Assembly (NCBI GenBank): GCA_041915365.1
Contig: JAYSBP010000003.1
Location: forward strand, 96,408-160,407
DNA length: 64,000 nt
Reading direction: 5' to 3'
Origin: UBA6016 sp041915365
Lineage (GTDB): Bacteria; Campylobacterota; Campylobacteria; Campylobacterales; UBA6016
Made by a program: the position numbers and the translations under genes. Below the pieces are notes generated by a model. The model was not told the origin of the DNA. It made no database searches and saw only the letters and a list, made by a program, of their open reading frames with translations. Below, in pieces: positions 43,973-52,774 of this stretch. Every line of letters starts with the position of its first letter. Within the stretch, counting starts at the first letter, position 1.

Positions 43973-45610
43973 ATGACTAAAAGCACTAAATTTATATTCG
44001 TAACCGGCGGCGTTTTGTCATCACTTGGCAAAGGAATTAGCTCTGCAAGCGTAGGAACACTTCTAAAACACTGTGGCCTCAACGTAACAATCCTCAAAAT
44101 GGACCCTTATCTCAATGTAGACCCGGGCACAATGAGCCCGCTAGAACACGGTGAAGTATTCGTCACATTCGACGGCGGCGAGACAGACCTTGACCTTGGA
44201 CATTATGAGAGATTTTTGGACGAAAGCGTATCTCGCAAAAACAACTTCACAGCCGGACAAATCTATAAAACGGTAATTGAAAGAGAAAGAAAAGGCGAAT
44301 ATCTAGGAAAGACGATACAGGTAGTCCCACACATAACTGACGAAATCAAAAAGAGAATAAAAGCGGCTGCAAAAGGCAAAGACGTACTAATAGTAGAAAT
44401 AGGCGGCACAATAGGCGACATAGAGAGTCAGCCGTTTATGGAGGCGGTACGTCAACTAAAGCATGAACTCAAAAACGATGTTATGAATATTCACGTAACC
44501 CCTGTGTTTTATATCAAAGCGGCTGGCGAGCTAAAAACAAAACCGACGCAACACTCAGTACAAGAGCTAAGACGTATCGGCATTAGCCCGCAAATGCTAA
44601 TGTGCAGAACTGAGCAACCGCTCCCAAAAGAGATAAGAAAAAAAATAGCGCTTTTTTGCGACGTTGAAGCCGAGTCTGTCATAGAGGTCATGGATAGTGA
44701 GTCCATCTATCAGGTACCGCTAAACTTTCTTAAAGAGGGTGTCTTAAAAGCAATTTCAAAACATCTTGATCTTGGCGAGCTTGAGCCCGATATGAAAGAG
44801 TGGAAAAAGCTTACAAAACGAATTTTGGAACCAAAATACGACGTTACGATAGCTTTTGTCGGCAAATACTTAGATCTCAAAGAATCCTACAAGTCTCTAA
44901 CGGAGACATTTATACATTGTGGGGCTTGGATAGACGCAAAAATCAATCTAAAATGGGTTGACGCCGAAGCTCTAGAAAACGGCGACGTCAGCGAACTTGA
45001 CGGATGTGACGGAGTGCTTATACCTGGTGGCTTTGGCTCAAGAGGAGTAGAGGGCAAGATGGTTGCCATCAAATACGCTAGAGAGAACAAAATACCGTTC
45101 CTTGGAATATGCCTTGGAATGCAGTTGAGCGTAATAGAATTTGCCAGAAACGTGCTTGGTATAAAAGAAGCAAACTCCGTAGAGTTTGACGCCGAAACGC
45201 AAGAGCCGCTGATATACCTGATAGACTCCTTTTTGGACCAAGGCGGCAACAAACAAATCAGAACTCACCAGACTCCGATGGGCGGCACGATGAGACTCGG
45301 CGAATACGAGTGCGATACACTAGACGGCTCAAAACTGCAAAAAGCGTATGACGGAGAAAAAAGAATAGTCGAAAGACACAGACACAGATACGAGGCAAAC
45401 GGCAAGTACAGAAAAGCTCTTGAAGAAGCCGGAATGATAGTGTGCGGCGAGTCAAAAGGACTTGTCGAAGCGGTAGAGCTAAAAGATCACCCTTGGTTCG
45501 TGGCGGTTCAGTTCCACCCTGAATTTACTAGCCGTCTTCAAAGTCCAAACAAAATAATTTTGGCGTTTACAAAAGAAGCCAAAAAGCAGAGCGATGCAAA
45601 CAAAAACTAA
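43973..45610 (+). CDS. pyrG: CTP synthase
   Basis: Makes CTP from UTP, ATP and glutamine. 545 residues. Synthase domain opens KFIFVTGGVLSSLGKGISSA; the C-terminal glutamine amidotransferase has GGFGSRGVEGK, the nucleophile in GICLGMQL, and a late HPEFTSR. Overlaps the next gene by 17 bases. Confidence 0.98.
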   Translation: MTKSTKFIFVTGGVLSSLGKGISSASVGTLLKHCGLNVTILKMDPYLNVDPGTMSPLEHGEVFVTFDGGETDLDLGHYERFLDESVSRKNNFTAGQIYKTVIERERKGEYLGKTIQVVPHITDEIKKRIKAAAKGKDVLIVEIGGTIGDIESQPFMEAVRQLKHELKNDVMNIHVTPVFYIKAAGELKTKPTQHSVQELRRIGISPQMLMCRTEQPLPKEIRKKIALFCDVEAESVIEVMDSESIYQVPLNFLKEGVLKAISKHLDLGELEPDMKEWKKLTKRILEPKYDVTIAFVGKYLDLKESYKSLTETFIHCGAWIDAKINLKWVDAEALENGDVSELDGCDGVLIPGGFGSRGVEGKMVAIKYARENKIPFLGICLGMQLSVIEFARNVLGIKEANSVEFDAETQEPLIYLIDSFLDQGGNKQIRTHQTPMGGTMRLGEYECDTLDGSKLQKAYDGEKRIVERHRHRYEANGKYRKALEEAGMIVCGESKGLVEAVELKDHPWFVAVQFHPEFTSRLQSPNKIILAFTKEAKKQSDANKN

Positions 45611-46277
45611 AATAGCCGTATTGGCGGTTTTTGCGGCTGCTAACATATACGGCACAGAGGTTACAAATGAGTTTGGAACCTACAAACTCCCCTCTCCGCA
45701 AAAAACTTACTCTTCAAAAGAAAAAAGAGACGAGGTCTGTAAAGCTTTTGGCGAAGGATATTCGGTTCCAAGCATAAATGAACTATTCAACGTACCTGAC
45801 GAGCTAAGAGAGAAAGCGGAAAAATCACTATACGCAAGCTCCACTCAAAATCCGCAAAACGGCGACGAGATATATTATCACTCGTTTGAAAACCGTGATG
45901 TAAATATAGTAGCCCAAAAAGAAAATTTATATCTCGTATGTTTCAAAAAAGCGGCAAAAGCTACGGATAAAAAACTGGTATGGAGCAAAGAAGAGCGTAA
46001 TAGAATGGAATACAAAGAGGCAAAAGCTTTTTGCGAGGCAAAAGGCGAAAGACTGCCTAGCTCAAAGGAACTTTTTGCCTTAGCGCTTGAAAAACTCTCT
46101 GACGAAAAAGCATTTGTAGCCAAATACGGGCAGACATACCCAAAATATCACTGGAGCGTCGATGCTAACGACGACTTCTCTAATACCGCAATAGTGGTTG
46201 GCTTCATGAGAGCCAGCGTAGCAAGCAGTGCAAAAGACAATAAAAGCTTTGTTAGATGTGTAAAAGATGGAAAGTAG
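45594..46277 (+). CDS. secreted DUF1566/Lcl_C-like protein
   Basis: 227 residues with a signal peptide (TKIAVLAVFAAANIYG). Two related halves are visible: KTYSSKEKRDEVCKAFGEGY-SVPSINELF, and LVWSKEERNRMEYKEAKAFCEAK-GERLPSSKELFAL followed by YHWSVDANDDFS and a terminal FVRCVKDG. This is the arrangement of Lcl_C (DUF1566) domains, found in exported proteins of unknown or sugar/collagen-binding role. Cysteines occur at equivalent places in both halves. It sits between pyrG and recJ and overlaps both. Confidence 0.7.
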   Translation: MQTKTKIAVLAVFAAANIYGTEVTNEFGTYKLPSPQKTYSSKEKRDEVCKAFGEGYSVPSINELFNVPDELREKAEKSLYASSTQNPQNGDEIYYHSFENRDVNIVAQKENLYLVCFKKAAKATDKKLVWSKEERNRMEYKEAKAFCEAKGERLPSSKELFALALEKLSDEKAFVAKYGQTYPKYHWSVDANDDFSNTAIVVGFMRASVASSAKDNKSFVRCVKDGK

Positions 46278-47841
46278 GCCGCTCACAAAACAAGATGTTT
46301 TAGCCATACTAAAATCAAGATTTGAAAACGACAATATAACCTCCCTCTCAAAGCTACCGCACCCTCACACAATGCCAAATAGCCATAAGGCGGCGCAAAG
46401 GGTTAAACAAGCGATATTAAACAACGAGAGAATAACCATAGTCGGAGACTATGACGTTGACGGCGTAGTAAGTGCGGCGATACTAGAAGAGTTTTTGACC
46501 AAACACGGCGCATCGGTGCAGACGATAATCCCTTGCAGGTTTAACGACGGATACGGCCTTGGGACGTCAGTGGTTGAGCGGATAGAGACAAAATTTGTCA
46601 TCACGGTAGATAATGGCATTGCGGCATTAGAGGCGTCACAAATATGCAAAGAGAGAGGGATAGAGCTGGTCATAATAGACCATCATACTATAGGCGACGA
46701 ACTCCCGATGGCTCATGCGATAGTTCACCCACGCATAGATGAAGGTTTTGCTTTTGGCGAGATATGTGCTGCGGCTGTTGTATGGTACTTTATGGCGGCT
46801 CTCAAGATAGAGCTTGAAAGCTCAGAAAATATGAGAGAGTATCTCGACCTCGTAGCTATCGCAACGATAGCCGATGTAATGCCGTTAAAAGACATTAATA
46901 GGGCAATCGTAAAAGCCGGAATAGAGACAATAAAACACTCAAACAGACCATCAATATTGGCCCTAAAACAACGGCTTGCAAAAGAGGAGTTCACATCCAC
47001 GGACATAGCATACAAGATAAGCCCGAGGCTAAATAGCGCCGGAAGGCTCGTGCTTGCCAAAGAGGCATTTTCATTTTTGAGAGCAAAAAGCGTAGCGGAG
47101 GCTTTGGCGCTATTTGACCAGCTAGACTCGTTGAACGAAGAGAGAAAAAAAATAGAAACATTAGTAACGAACGAAGCTATGCAGATGGCAGACAAAGATG
47201 CAAAAATAATCGTAGTCGCCAAAGAAGGGTGGCACGAAGGGGTCGTTGGCATAGTGGCTTCACGCCTTGCTCAAGCGCTCAAAAAACCGGCTCTCGTATT
47301 TAGCATAGACGGCAACCACGCAAAGGGGAGCGCTAGAAGCGCAATGGATATAAATATCTTCGAAATCATTTTGCAAAACTCATCGTTGCTGACAAGCTTC
47401 GGAGGCCACAAAATGGCGGCCGGAGTATCTCTAAATGCCGAAAATATCGATGCTTTCAGAGAGGCGTTAAATAGCTCATACGACAAAACAGAACAAAAAG
47501 ATAGAGGCTGTCCGAAAGAGTGTCTTGGCGAGATAGACTTTTGTGAAATAGATGAAGAGCTGTTTTGTATTTTGGATGAGTTCGAGCCTTATGGAGAGGC
47601 CAATGAAAGGCCTGTTTTTATTGGAAAAAACAAGAGGGTAGCGCAACTAAAAACCATAAGCCAAGAAACCGGCTTTAAGGCTACGCTTGAATGCAATGAC
47701 AAAAAACTAAAAGCCGTTTGCTTTCGAGCAAACTCGTTTCCAAAAGAGAATGAATATATAAACTTCCGTTTTTCTCTCTTCAAAAACGACTACATGGGCG
47801 GCTCTATCGAACTGCTAATCGAGGAGATTGTAGCCTCTTAG
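46267..47841 (+). CDS. recJ: single-stranded-DNA-specific exonuclease RecJ
   Basis: 5'-3' exonuclease of recombination and mismatch repair. 524 residues. DHH-family motifs: VGDYDVDGVVSAAIL, TVDNGIAA, IIDHHTIGDELP, IATIADVMPL, and the DHHA1 motif SFGGHKMAAGVSL. The C-terminal OB-like domain closes it. The start overlaps the previous stop; the last 27 bases overlap, tail to tail, the end of the YebB-like gene on the other strand. Confidence 0.96.
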   Translation: MESRPLTKQDVLAILKSRFENDNITSLSKLPHPHTMPNSHKAAQRVKQAILNNERITIVGDYDVDGVVSAAILEEFLTKHGASVQTIIPCRFNDGYGLGTSVVERIETKFVITVDNGIAALEASQICKERGIELVIIDHHTIGDELPMAHAIVHPRIDEGFAFGEICAAAVVWYFMAALKIELESSENMREYLDLVAIATIADVMPLKDINRAIVKAGIETIKHSNRPSILALKQRLAKEEFTSTDIAYKISPRLNSAGRLVLAKEAFSFLRAKSVAEALALFDQLDSLNEERKKIETLVTNEAMQMADKDAKIIVVAKEGWHEGVVGIVASRLAQALKKPALVFSIDGNHAKGSARSAMDINIFEIILQNSSLLTSFGGHKMAAGVSLNAENIDAFREALNSSYDKTEQKDRGCPKECLGEIDFCEIDEELFCILDEFEPYGEANERPVFIGKNKRVAQLKTISQETGFKATLECNDKKLKAVCFRANSFPKENEYINFRFSLFKNDYMGGSIELLIEEIVAS

Positions 47842-48354
47842 TCGTCTCTCGCACTCTCTTGCCAGCGAATGAAGTTTTGCGGGAGAGACGCTATGAGCGG
47901 GATGCAATACAAAAGGCTCGTAAGCCCTTATAAACCTATCATACCTGCCGCCTCTATTTTCACTTTTCAGTAGTTTCACCGCAGTTTGCAAATCATCAAG
48001 ATTGCTTTTTGAACAAAACCACCTATTTTTTGCGCTATATCCAAATTTAAAAAACTGCGAAAAGACTATCCCCTCCCAGTCGTATTTAGTGCCGCATTTT
48101 CCAAGCTGATAAGAGTGTAGCGTTCTGGCTATTTCGAGGGGCAATACTATCTGACGCACATCCCATTCATCTTCAATCGGCGTTATTTTTTTTAGCCTCA
48201 TCACCTTTGTTTTTGGGTCATTGGAACAATAATATCCACCGATAGTCTCTATCTCACTGTGCGACACGGGACTTTTCGTCCAAAAACGGATTATTTTATC
48301 GACTGCCGTCCCTTTGCCTTTGTAGAAAATAAGAGAGAGTCTAACGAGTCGCAT
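47815..48354 (-). CDS. YebB-type permuted papain-like (NlpC/P60-related) protein
   Basis: 179 residues from the ATG opening MRLVRLSLIFYKGKG. Circularly permuted NlpC/P60 signature: His first (SPVSHSEIETIGGYYC), Cys near the end (NRWFCSKSNLDDLQ). This order is that of the YebB/YiiX group of papain-like hydrolases, whose substrates may be amides or thioesters in lipid or cell-wall components. No signal peptide. The start overlaps the end of the LpxH-like gene by 14 bases, implying coupled expression. Confidence 0.75.
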   Translation of the reverse strand: MRLVRLSLIFYKGKGTAVDKIIRFWTKSPVSHSEIETIGGYYCSNDPKTKVMRLKKITPIEDEWDVRQIVLPLEIARTLHSYQLGKCGTKYDWEGIVFSQFFKFGYSAKNRWFCSKSNLDDLQTAVKLLKSENRGGRYDRFIRAYEPFVLHPAHSVSPAKLHSLARECERRLRGYNLLD

Positions 48355-49072
48355 CGTAAATCTCAAACCTTCCGTCAAAATGCTCCACAACAGCCGTGCA
48401 AGACTCCACCCAGTCGCCGCAGTTGAGGTATTCTATCCCGTCAATCTCTTTTATCTCAGGCTCATGAATATGTCCGCACACCACTCCGCAAACTCCTTGC
48501 GCCCTAGCATATCGCACAAGCACTTGCTCATAATCGCAGATGTAGCTAACTGCTTTTTTGACATTTTTTTTCATATATTTCGATAGAGACCAGTGTCCCA
48601 TTCCCATCTTTTTTCTTACAAAATTGAGCGGGCGATTGACCTTAAGTAAGAAAAGATAGCTTTTATCTCCGACGAGCGCTAGCCATTTCTTCGTCATCGT
48701 TACGGCGTCAAACATATCCCCGTGCGTCACAAGATAATCTTTCCCGTTGATGCCCTTGTATACCATATCTCGATGAACGCTAATGTGCTCGCCCATAGTA
48801 ATCGGCAAAAAATTTTCCAAAAAATCGTCGTGATTGCCTAAAATGTAGTAGATTTTTGTCCCTTTTCTGGCTTTTCTAAGAAGTTTTTGAAGGACATCGG
48901 AGTGACTTTGTTTCCATCTAAAAGAGCGTCTTAGCTCCCAACCGTCAATGATGTCGCCGACCAAAAAAAGATTTTCGCACTCTACGTCACGGATAAAATC
49001 GAGAAGCCTCTCGGCTTGACAGTCGTTAGTTCCCAAATGCACGTCGGAGATAAAAACAGATTTGTAGTTCAT
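48341..49072 (-). CDS. LpxH-type UDP-2,3-diacylglucosamine diphosphatase family phosphoesterase
   Basis: 243-residue calcineurin-like metallophosphoesterase. Metal-binding motifs: SDVHLG, VGDIIDGWE, LGNHDDF, VTHGDMFD and CGHIHEPEI. It matches the COG2908 group, whose best-known member cleaves UDP-2,3-diacylglucosamine in lipid A synthesis. Whether this copy is the lipid A enzyme or a paralogue cannot be told from sequence alone. It is upstream of and overlapping the YebB-like gene. Confidence 0.85.
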   Translation of the reverse strand: MNYKSVFISDVHLGTNDCQAERLLDFIRDVECENLFLVGDIIDGWELRRSFRWKQSHSDVLQKLLRKARKGTKIYYILGNHDDFLENFLPITMGEHISVHRDMVYKGINGKDYLVTHGDMFDAVTMTKKWLALVGDKSYLFLLKVNRPLNFVRKKMGMGHWSLSKYMKKNVKKAVSYICDYEQVLVRYARAQGVCGVVCGHIHEPEIKEIDGIEYLNCGDWVESCTAVVEHFDGRFEIYDATR

Positions 49073-49182
49073 GTGGACGATTGTAAATCAAAAATATGAC
49101 GGTTTTTAGACAGGAATAAATATTGCTATTTAAAAATCGTTACTGTAATATTTGGATGTTTTACACACGAGGAGCCTAGGCA

Positions 49183-49479
49183 ATGAGTGAATGCGAAATC
49201 AGCTACAAAACCACAAACGCTTTCCTTCAAATCTTCAAAAACGACACAAAAATCCTAAAAATACCGCTCAATGAATACAACGGCGTGAAAAAAGTATCGC
49301 TGGACAACGAGACTGTAGAGGTGACTTTTGGGGATTCCAAAAAAAGGGTATATTCGCTCACAAGCGGGCTTTTGATGTATGAAGCGGGGACAAATCTCTG
49401 CAAAGCCTCAAAAGACGATAAAAAGTTGAGAAAACAGCGGTATCTAAGCCGCCTAGCAAACGACCAAAAGGCCTCTTAA
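49183..49479 (+). CDS. small hypothetical protein
   Basis: 98 residues; not recognised. It opens MSECEISYKTTNAFLQIF, has a strand-rich middle (KVSLDNETVEVTFGDSKKRVYSL) and a basic C-terminus (KDDKKLRKQRYLSRLAND). GAGGAGCC lies about 10 bases before the ATG. It stands alone between divergent and convergent neighbours. Confidence 0.6.
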   Translation: MSECEISYKTTNAFLQIFKNDTKILKIPLNEYNGVKKVSLDNETVEVTFGDSKKRVYSLTSGLLMYEAGTNLCKASKDDKKLRKQRYLSRLANDQKAS

Positions 49480-49545
49480 GCCTCCGGTCGCAACCTTCTA
49501 AATCCACAATCAAAAACAAAAAATCACACAACAAACAACCGTTTG

Positions 49546-49812
49546 CTATGCACTAATCTTTCTGCTTCTTTTTATCTCTTTAGTTATTAATTTATTAGTA
49601 TAATATTTATACTTTTTGTTCATATCGTCTATCATTTCCATATATTCTAGTAAAAGCACGTATCTATAAGGTACTACGCTACTTTTCCACTTTTTGGCAG
49701 TGATAGCCGCTATTCCTATAGTCCGGCAGAACGATTCAAGGTTATAATCTATGAGATACAAGCGTTCTTTGAAAGTTTTATAATCCATCGATAACCCGGT
49801 TTTTGTTTCCAT
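49546..49812 (-). CDS. small HTH-like hypothetical protein
   Basis: 88 residues. The segment MDYKTFKERLYLIDYNLESFCRTIGIAAITAKKWKSS (two helices, the second likely for recognition) reads like a Cro/C1-type helix-turn-helix, followed by a basic tail ending KRSRKIS. A near-perfect ribosome-binding site (TAGGAGG) precedes the ATG and very A/T-rich promoter-like DNA (TATACT, TATATA) follows upstream. A DNA-binding role is inference; small proteins of this kind occur in mobile elements. Confidence 0.55.
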   Translation of the reverse strand: METKTGLSMDYKTFKERLYLIDYNLESFCRTIGIAAITAKKWKSSVVPYRYVLLLEYMEMIDDMNKKYKYYTNKLITKEIKRSRKISA

Positions 49813-49925
49813 AGAGCCTCCTAATTAGATTTATATATAGTATATTTTTTATACTTAATTTTTTCTTTCTGGCTAACTTAATAATTTTTTGGCGAAAATT
49901 GAAAGAAAAATACGGTGGAGCGCAG

Positions 49926-50534
49926 ATGAAGCTAGAAGGTCTATATGCCATAACCGATGAGAAGCTAACGCCGTACAAGCACATACAAGAGTACATCGCC
50001 TCCGCAATAAAGGGCGGAGCGGCAATAGTCCAACTAAGGGACAAAACCAAAAGCGATGAAGAGCTATACGGTGTCGCAAAAAAAATAAAAAAGATATGCA
50101 AAAAAAATAAAGTCATCTTTGTCTTGGACGACAGGGTCGTACTAGCAAAAGCTCTCAACGCAGACGGGGTACATATAGGCGGCGATGACACTCCTATTGA
50201 GTTAGCTAGAGAGATATTGGGATCAAAAAAAATAATCGGGGTGTCTTGCTATGGCGACATAGATAGAGCCAAAGAAGCGGTAAAAAAAGGTGCGGACTAC
50301 GTGGCGTTTGGCTCATTCTTTCCGTCAAAGACAAAGCCTCATGCAAAAGTAGTCGATAAGTCCATACTGATTGAGGCGAAAAGGCTCGGTGTTCCCGTGT
50401 GCGCGATAGGCGGCATAGAGCTATCAAACGCAAAAGAGTTGATAAATTGCGGTGCGGATATGCTGGCGGTCATCAACTCACTCTGGAGTAAAAACGTGAA
50501 AAAAAATGCCCTCGCATACAAAGATATGTTTTAA
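49926..50534 (+). CDS. thiE: thiamine-phosphate synthase
   Basis: Joins the pyrimidine and thiazole halves of thiamine. 202 residues from the ATG behind GTGGAG. TIM-barrel motifs: GAAIVQLRDKTKSDEEL, DGVHIGGDDTP, GVSCYGD, GADYVAFGSFFPSKTKP and AIGGIELSNA. No TPP riboswitch is visible in the short upstream gap. The following signalling gene starts 3 bases later. Confidence 0.93.
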   Translation: MKLEGLYAITDEKLTPYKHIQEYIASAIKGGAAIVQLRDKTKSDEELYGVAKKIKKICKKNKVIFVLDDRVVLAKALNADGVHIGGDDTPIELAREILGSKKIIGVSCYGDIDRAKEAVKKGADYVAFGSFFPSKTKPHAKVVDKSILIEAKRLGVPVCAIGGIELSNAKELINCGADMLAVINSLWSKNVKKNALAYKDMF

Positions 50535-50537
50535 ACA

Positions 50538-52454
50538 ATGCCAAGCATAACAACATCTGCGATAAAGCGCCAAAAAGAAGCACTCCATGCGGTAGTAAAA
50601 GCTAGCGGACATCTTTTTAACAAAGAAGATATTAGAAGCGCACTAGAGAGTGTCGCAAAAACGGTCGGCAAAAAATTTGACGCAGATAAATGTATGATAT
50701 ATGGCAAAGGCTTGACGCAAGGGTATATAGAAGACAGAATGCTTCAATTAGCATCTTTTAGCGCCGAGGATAGCCACATAACGGCTCAGGATTATGATTG
50801 CTACGAGTTTGTTAACTGCAAAGAGTGCCTAAGGCCTATTATGCAAGATTTGATAGATTTTGGTTTTTTTGAATCAGATAGTACTCTAACACCAAACCTA
50901 GCCGCTCTGCAATGTCAAGGCGTAGACCACTTCCTAATTTATCCACTTTTTATAAAAGAGAATCTATGGGGACTGCTTACGCTAGGCTACGCAAAAGATA
51001 AAAAACATCCAAATAAATGGAGTAAAAAAGCGCTTGAGATAATCGCAAAAAATATATCTTCAGCTGTCGATAAATTTTTTGTTGCAAAACAGCTAGACGA
51101 CATCAAGCTAGAGCTTTTGTGCATCAATCAAAACCTAGAAGCGGCGGCGGCGAAAGCGATAGAGGATAAGCTAAAAATAGAGCAGGAAAACCTGCAAAAA
51201 GAAAGAGAGCTCTTCAAAGTAAAAGAGAAATACCATCTCCTCCAGCAAGACGACGCATACCGCAAACAGATAAAAATCCTAAAAGACGACTTGTCGCACA
51301 AGGTCGAGGCCGGTTTTTTGTTTGAGACGCTGTATAAACCCATAGATATACTAAGCGGCGACATATACGGGCTCGTCAAGGTATCTGACACAAAAGCTTT
51401 TATATACATCATAGACGCAATGGGAAAGGGGCTCAGCGCATCAGTAACAGCAGTAATATCAGCCTCATTTATAAACGACTACGTTGGAAAAGCCAAAGCA
51501 AACGACTCTTTTGAGTTCACGGGTACGGTAAAAGAGTATCAATCTTTCATCCAAAAACAAATAAACGAAGACGAGATAGTGTCCGCCATGTTTGTCCTTA
51601 TGGACGAGGATAATGACGCTTTAGAGATAGCCAATTTCTCCATGCCAGAGATAACCTATGTACAAAACGGCAAATTAAAAACAATAAGAGCTAACAATCA
51701 CCCGATAACGTCATATTTTTGCGGCGTGCACGTAGACAAAATACCGCTCAAAGAGATACAAAAAATACTAATATCATCCGACGGCCTAAGAGATATTAGA
51801 CTAAGTGACGGCGGAGTCTATAAAGACGTAGTAAACAGCGATTTTGCGGCCAGCAACACAAAAAATATTTTTCTAAAAAGACTTTTCTCAAAAGCGTTAA
51901 ATCCAGAAGACGACTTAACGCTAATTTTTATCTCAAGATACAAACCAAAAATGCTTGCAAAGCAGACATTTTCTATTGCCCCGACGATAGCAGATATGAC
52001 GGAATTTGTGGATACGAGCTCGAGCAAAGCCATCAAAAAATATTTTGACGGAAAAAATCTAATACAGCTTGAATGCGCCATCAACGAGATGCTCATGAAT
52101 GCAATAGAGCATGGGGTGCTTGGGATTACGTCTCAGCAAAAAAACGCTCTTGTGGAGCTGTACATCTATGAAGAGTTCTTAGAGGACGCATTAAGCAAAC
52201 TAAAAGTTACTGATGAGAACAAAATAACCATTTGTTTTGAGGAAATTTTGATAAACGAGGCTAAAGCGGTTATAATAAGAATATCTGATAATGGGCGTGG
52301 GTTTGATGTCTCTACAACGCTTAAGGCGCTGTCGTTCGACAAGAATATACGCTTTAACGGCAGAGGCATTTTGATGAGCGACAACATCCTAGACGCTCTG
52401 TTTTACAATGAAAAAGGCAATGAAGCCTATATGATTAAATTTATAGAGGAGTAG
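50538..52454 (+). CDS. GAF - PP2C (SpoIIE-type) phosphatase - RsbW-like HATPase fusion
   Basis: 638 residues in one chain: GAF-like sensor (about 24-180), coiled coil (185-255), PP2C/SpoIIE phosphatase (260-465) and an RsbW-like kinase domain (about 500-638). Phosphatase metal residues are present: D275 (SGDIYG), D293 (IIDAMGKG), D415 (SSDGLRD) and D458/459 (EDDLT). The kinase has the N box (ECAINEMLMNAIEHG), G1 (DNGRGF, from D584) and G2 (FNGRGI). Such domains control a STAS anti-sigma antagonist by phosphorylation and dephosphorylation; here both activities share a polypeptide, and a STAS-like gene begins 4 bases later. No sigma factor is nearby. Confidence 0.85.
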   Translation: MPSITTSAIKRQKEALHAVVKASGHLFNKEDIRSALESVAKTVGKKFDADKCMIYGKGLTQGYIEDRMLQLASFSAEDSHITAQDYDCYEFVNCKECLRPIMQDLIDFGFFESDSTLTPNLAALQCQGVDHFLIYPLFIKENLWGLLTLGYAKDKKHPNKWSKKALEIIAKNISSAVDKFFVAKQLDDIKLELLCINQNLEAAAAKAIEDKLKIEQENLQKERELFKVKEKYHLLQQDDAYRKQIKILKDDLSHKVEAGFLFETLYKPIDILSGDIYGLVKVSDTKAFIYIIDAMGKGLSASVTAVISASFINDYVGKAKANDSFEFTGTVKEYQSFIQKQINEDEIVSAMFVLMDEDNDALEIANFSMPEITYVQNGKLKTIRANNHPITSYFCGVHVDKIPLKEIQKILISSDGLRDIRLSDGGVYKDVVNSDFAASNTKNIFLKRLFSKALNPEDDLTLIFISRYKPKMLAKQTFSIAPTIADMTEFVDTSSSKAIKKYFDGKNLIQLECAINEMLMNAIEHGVLGITSQQKNALVELYIYEEFLEDALSKLKVTDENKITICFEEILINEAKAVIIRISDNGRGFDVSTTLKALSFDKNIRFNGRGILMSDNILDALFYNEKGNEAYMIKFIEE

Positions 52455-52458
52455 AGTC

Positions 52459-52764
52459 GTGGAGCTTTCGATAGAACAGATAAGGGATACTTTGAAACTT
52501 ACGATAGGCGGCGAGAGCCTATCGATGCAAAATGCAATGGACTTCAAAAAACAGCTTGCGGCCATGGTCTCGAAAAATATGCCGTCAAAAATCTCTGTGT
52601 TAATACAAGATGCCTATGCACTTCCATCCGCAATAATAGGGGCTCTACTACGATACAAAGAGATAGAAAAAATAGAGATAGAGCTGCTGGCAAAAAAAGC
52701 TGAGCTTGTCGACTCACTATCCGGACTATCACTCGCAGAAATCCTTAACGCAAGATCTTACTAA
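52459..52764 (+). CDS. small STAS-like protein
   Basis: 101 residues, GTG start. Strand-helix pattern and length fit a STAS domain: ELSIEQIRDTLKLTIGG, DFKKQLAAMVSKN, ISVLIQDAYALPSAIIGALLR. S57 in LPSAIIGAL sits where RsbV-type proteins carry the phosphorylated Ser (usually D-S-S-G-L). The similarity is low, so the family call rests partly on its place directly after the PP2C/HATPase gene. It ends 10 bases before the chemoreceptor start. Confidence 0.65.
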   Translation: MELSIEQIRDTLKLTIGGESLSMQNAMDFKKQLAAMVSKNMPSKISVLIQDAYALPSAIIGALLRYKEIEKIEIELLAKKAELVDSLSGLSLAEILNARSY

Positions 52765-52774
52765 AGAGGTTCAA

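Noticed and set aside
49813..49925. TPP riboswitch upstream of thiE
   Set aside because: The gap is too short and shows no THI-box core.
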